NCBI GenBank assembly: GCA_015063985.1
Contig: SVTC01000001.1
Location: 62,001-126,000, forward strand
Direction of reading: 5' to 3'
Length of the DNA stretch: 64,000 nt
Origin: Oscillospiraceae bacterium
GTDB lineage: Bacteria; Bacillota; Clostridia; Oscillospirales; SIG627
Numbering within the stretch: the first letter of the stretch is position 1; each line of letters begins with the position of its first letter. This document shows positions 61,975-64,000 of this stretch, piece by piece. Both the position numbers and the translations under genes were made by a program. The notes beneath the pieces are model-generated. The model was not told the DNA's origin. It saw nothing but the letters and a program-made list of their open reading frames with translations, and did not search any database.

Positions 61975-62175
61975 AAAAAGGTGGAACCACTTACTTTTTT
62001 GAAAAAAAGTAAGCAAAAAACTTTTAATTTCGATAGAGTCTCTACAAACAAAGCGGTCGATGCTTTACTATGTGTAAATTTACCTGTAGTTTTGAAAAAT
62101 GTGGTGCTAAATGCTTTTATTATCGATTAAAATCAATATAAATAAGTCGTTTTCTCGGATAACGCAACACTTCTA
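61975..62175. other. AT-rich intergenic DNA, no gene seen
   Basis: Contains a TTACTTTTTT/AAAAAAAGTAA inverted repeat near 61990-62012 and a GTAAATTTAC palindrome near 62075. No supported ORF or promoter. Confidence 0.6.
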
Positions 62176-62204
62176 TTGACTCATTCGGAAACTTGTGTTA
62201 TACT
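62176..62204 (+). promoter_or_regulatory. Promoter of the orphan structured RNA
   Basis: TTGACT-N17-TATACT; predicted start near 62211. Confidence 0.75.
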
Positions 62205-62210
62205 ATCCGA

Positions 62211-62356
62211 GCCGAGTATTTCAGCGGCGGCGGTAGATGACATCTTTTTATGTGTACTACCAACGCTTCTCTGCTTGACAGAGTGCCGAGTTAAAGGCAA
62301 GCCGCCGATTGCTCGGTTCTTTATACATAAAAAAGCCTTCCTATTTCAGGAAGGCT
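62211..62356 (+). ncRNA. Candidate structured small RNA of unknown class
   Basis: No ORF of note. A closing stem CCGAG/CTCGG (62212-62216, 62312-62316) and a 7-bp stem CGGCGGC/GCCGCCG (62225-62231, 62301-62307) enclose three hairpins: GGTAG/CTACC with inner ACAT/ATGT (62232-62261), CTCTG/CAGAG (62269-62283) and TGCC/GGCA (62284-62299). It ends at the hairpin 62334-62355. It does not match 6S, tmRNA, RNase P, SRP or a riboswitch that I recognise, and no plus-strand gene follows. Confidence 0.65.
62334..62355. terminator. Shared terminator of the small RNA and fhs
   Basis: Stem AAGCCTTCCT/AGGAAGGCTT; T-run (TTTTTT) on the minus side, AT-rich tract on the plus side. Confidence 0.8.
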
Positions 62357-62375
62357 TAATTTATTATTCTGAGGA

Positions 62376-64000
62376 TTAAAACAGACCTGTTATCTTTCCG
62401 TTTTCGTCCACGTCGATTCTCTCAGCGGCGGGAGATTTGGGAAGACCCGGCATGGTCATTATATCACCGGTAAGCACTACTACAAATCCGGCACCTGCGC
62501 TTACCCTTACCGATTTCACGGTGACAGTGAAATCCTCGGGAGCACCAAGCTTTGTGGGATCGTCAGAGAAGGAATATTGAGTCTTTGCAACGCATATAGG
62601 AAGCTTATCAAAGCCCAGAGCCTTAAGCTCGTTTATCTGCTTTTGTGCGGCGGGAAGAATAGAAACTGCCTTACCGCCGTAGATCTTTTGAGTCAAAGCA
62701 AGTATCTTATCCTCAATGGACTGATCCAGCTCATAGCTAAAGGTGAAGTCGCCCTTTTCCTCTTCGCAAAGACGAACTACCTCTCTTGCGAGAGCTTCGC
62801 CGCCCTTGGAGCCTTCTGCCCACACGGTGCTGAGAACGGTATTGACGCCCAACTCACGGCATTTCTCAATAATGAAGCTGATCTCATTATCGGTGTCGGT
62901 GGGGAAGCGGTTGACCGCGACCACGCAAGGAAGCTTATAAACTGTGGTAATGTTCTTGACGTGTCTGAGAAGGTTGGGAATACCTTTCTCAAGGGCATTA
63001 AGATCCTCTGTACCCAACTCTGTCTTTGCAAGACCTCCGTGCATCTTAAGGGCTCTGACGGTTGCCACTACCACAACTGCATCGGGAACAAGTCCCGCCA
63101 TTCTGCATTTGATATCCAGGAACTTTTCTGCACCCAGATCTGCACCGAAGCCTGCCTCGGTAACGGTGTAATCGCCCATCTTAAGAGCGAGCTTTGTAGC
63201 CATTACGGAGTTACATCCGTGGGCTATATTTGCAAAGGGGCCGCCGTGTACAAAGGCGGGAGTGCCTTCAAGAGTCTGCACCAGATTAGGCTTGATAGCA
63301 TCCTTCAAAAGCGCTGTCATTGCTCCCTGTGCCTTAAGCTGTGCGCAGGTGATGGGCTCGCCACTGTAGCTATATGCCACTATGATCCTGCCCAAACGTT
63401 CCTTAAGATCTGTTATAGAGCTTGCAAGGCACAAAACTGCCATGATCTCGCTGGCAACGGTAATATCAAAACCGTCCTCGCGAGGCATACCGTTGGCTTT
63501 TCCGCCCAATCCGTCGATAACAAATCTTAACTGACGGTCGTTCATATCAACGCATCTTTTCCAGGTGATCCTTCTGGGATCTACGTTGAGAAGATTGCCC
63601 TGCTGGATATGATTGTCCAGCATTGCGGCAAGAAGATTGTTTGCCGCGCCTATAGCGTGAAAATCTCCCGTGAAGTGAAGGTTGATATCCTCCATGGGAA
63701 CTACCTGAGCATATCCGCCGCCGGCAGCACCGCCCTTTACTCCGAACACAGGACCCAGGCTGGGCTCTCTGAGAGCCACTGTAACCTTCTTGCCTATCCT
63801 CTTCAAGCCGTCAGCCAGACCGATGGTGGTCGTGGTCTTGCCCTCACCCGCAGGGGTGGGGGTAATGGCAGTGACCAGGATAAGCTTTCCGTTTTCGTTT
63901 TTTGAGCTATCGATCAATGCTGGATCGATCTTAGCCTTGTATTTTCCGTACTGTTCAACGTATTTCTCCTCAACTCCCGCAAGGCTCGCTATCTCTGTGA
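62376..64000 (-). CDS. fhs: Formate-tetrahydrofolate ligase (5' end outside the window)
   Basis: 541 codons visible, open to the window edge; the reading frame continues upstream of the internal ATG at 63917 through [23 protein letters not shown], the usual N-terminus (given in outline), so about 15 residues are missing. ATP site [13 protein letters not shown], then [23 protein letters not shown] and GKNITTVY-type blocks (here [11 protein letters not shown]), and C-terminal [17 protein letters not shown]. Makes 10-formyl-THF from formate and ATP in one-carbon or acetogenic metabolism. Confidence 0.97.
   Translation of the reverse strand, partial: TEIASLAGVEEKYVEQYGKYKAKIDPALIDSSKNENGKLILVTAITPTPAGEGKTTTTIGLADGLKRIGKKVTVALREPSLGPVFGVKGGAAGGGYAQVVPMEDINLHFTGDFHAIGAANNLLAAMLDNHIQQGNLLNVDPRRITWKRCVDMNDRQLRFVIDGLGGKANGMPREDGFDITVASEIMAVLCLASSITDLKERLGRIIVAYSYSGEPITCAQLKAQGAMTALLKDAIKPNLVQTLEGTPAFVHGGPFANIAHGCNSVMATKLALKMGDYTVTEAGFGADLGAEKFLDIKCRMAGLVPDAVVVVATVRALKMHGGLAKTELGTEDLNALEKGIPNLLRHVKNITTVYKLPCVVAVNRFPTDTDNEISFIIEKCRELGVNTVLSTVWAEGSKGGEALAREVVRLCEEEKGDFTFSYELDQSIEDKILALTQKIYGGKAVSILPAAQKQINELKALGFDKLPICVAKTQYSFSDDPTKLGAPEDFTVTVKSVRVSAGAGFVVVLTGDIMTMPGLPKSPAAERIDVDENGKITGLF

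Noticed and set aside
62211..62356. ZTP or tetrahydrofolate riboswitch for fhs
   Set aside because: It lies downstream of fhs and on the opposite strand, and the fold does not match those riboswitches.

Overview
The window looks like a chromosomal segment of an anaerobic, spore-forming Clostridia-type Firmicute, probably a gut member of the Ruminococcaceae/Oscillospirales kind; this placement is inferred. Supporting signs are AGGAGG ribosome binding sites, sigma-A type promoters (TTGACA-N17-TATAAT), a complete spoIIE, rpsB-tsf and rpsO-pnp, luxS-mtnN, formate-tetrahydrofolate ligase, and a citrate pathway built on a Re-type citrate synthase. I see no rRNA, no canonical tRNA, no transposase, no phage genes and no CRISPR array.

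Layout. 1-1.4 kb: a sugar-phosphate isomerase-like TIM barrel and a small unknown gene, divergent from 1.6-6.7 kb, a heterodimeric ABC exporter pair with a DUF1854 protein between the halves. 6.8-9.8 kb: a membrane receptor-like Ser/Thr kinase homologue that lacks the catalytic Asp and carries PASTA, Ig-like and InlB-type repeats outside the cell. 10.0-11.7 kb: a small unknown gene, a tandem cassette of micro-ORFs with strong ribosome binding sites, and an AbrB-type regulator. 11.7-13.5 kb: tsf and rpsB. 13.6-18.2 kb: an SGNH-hydrolase lipoprotein, a zinc-ribbon protein, a tRNA-like element, a SigH-like sigma factor and nicotinate phosphoribosyltransferase. 18.4-26.9 kb: an EIIC-like membrane protein, a phosphodiester glycosidase, two tandem histidine phosphatases, Tex, an AraC regulator and a PnuC-like transporter.

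27.0-33.8 kb is the most unusual part: seven consecutive paralogous TIM-barrel (GH20-like) genes in one tight operon. Four keep an HLGxDEE motif and three have substitutions in it. 34.0-37.3 kb: a methyl-cycle and repair operon (phosphoribosyltransferase, luxS, mtnN, exodeoxyribonuclease III) and an Mrp ATPase. 37.4-40.0 kb: rpsO-pnp. 40.1-46.8 kb: an MBL-fold hydrolase, then Re-citrate synthase, a GntR regulator, aconitase and isocitrate dehydrogenase, which together convert acetyl-CoA and oxaloacetate to 2-oxoglutarate.

46.9-51.7 kb is mostly minus strand: an unknown membrane-anchored protein, ferritin, an acyl-CoA synthetase behind a consensus promoter with a palindromic operator, a DEDDh exonuclease and a small Cys-rich membrane protein. 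51.9-54.3 kb: spoIIE, whose promoter has a 21-nt spacer and a Spo0A-box-like site. 54.3-57.5 kb: a GH2 beta-mannosidase divergent from an AraC regulator. 57.7-61.9 kb: a large repeat-containing surface protein. 62.2-62.4 kb: a candidate orphan structured RNA with its own promoter and terminator. The right edge cuts fhs.

Taken together, the segment joins housekeeping genes with intracellular glycan breakdown (GH20-like array, beta-mannosidase, SGNH esterase, phosphodiester glycosidase), envelope sensing, and sporulation or transition-state control.
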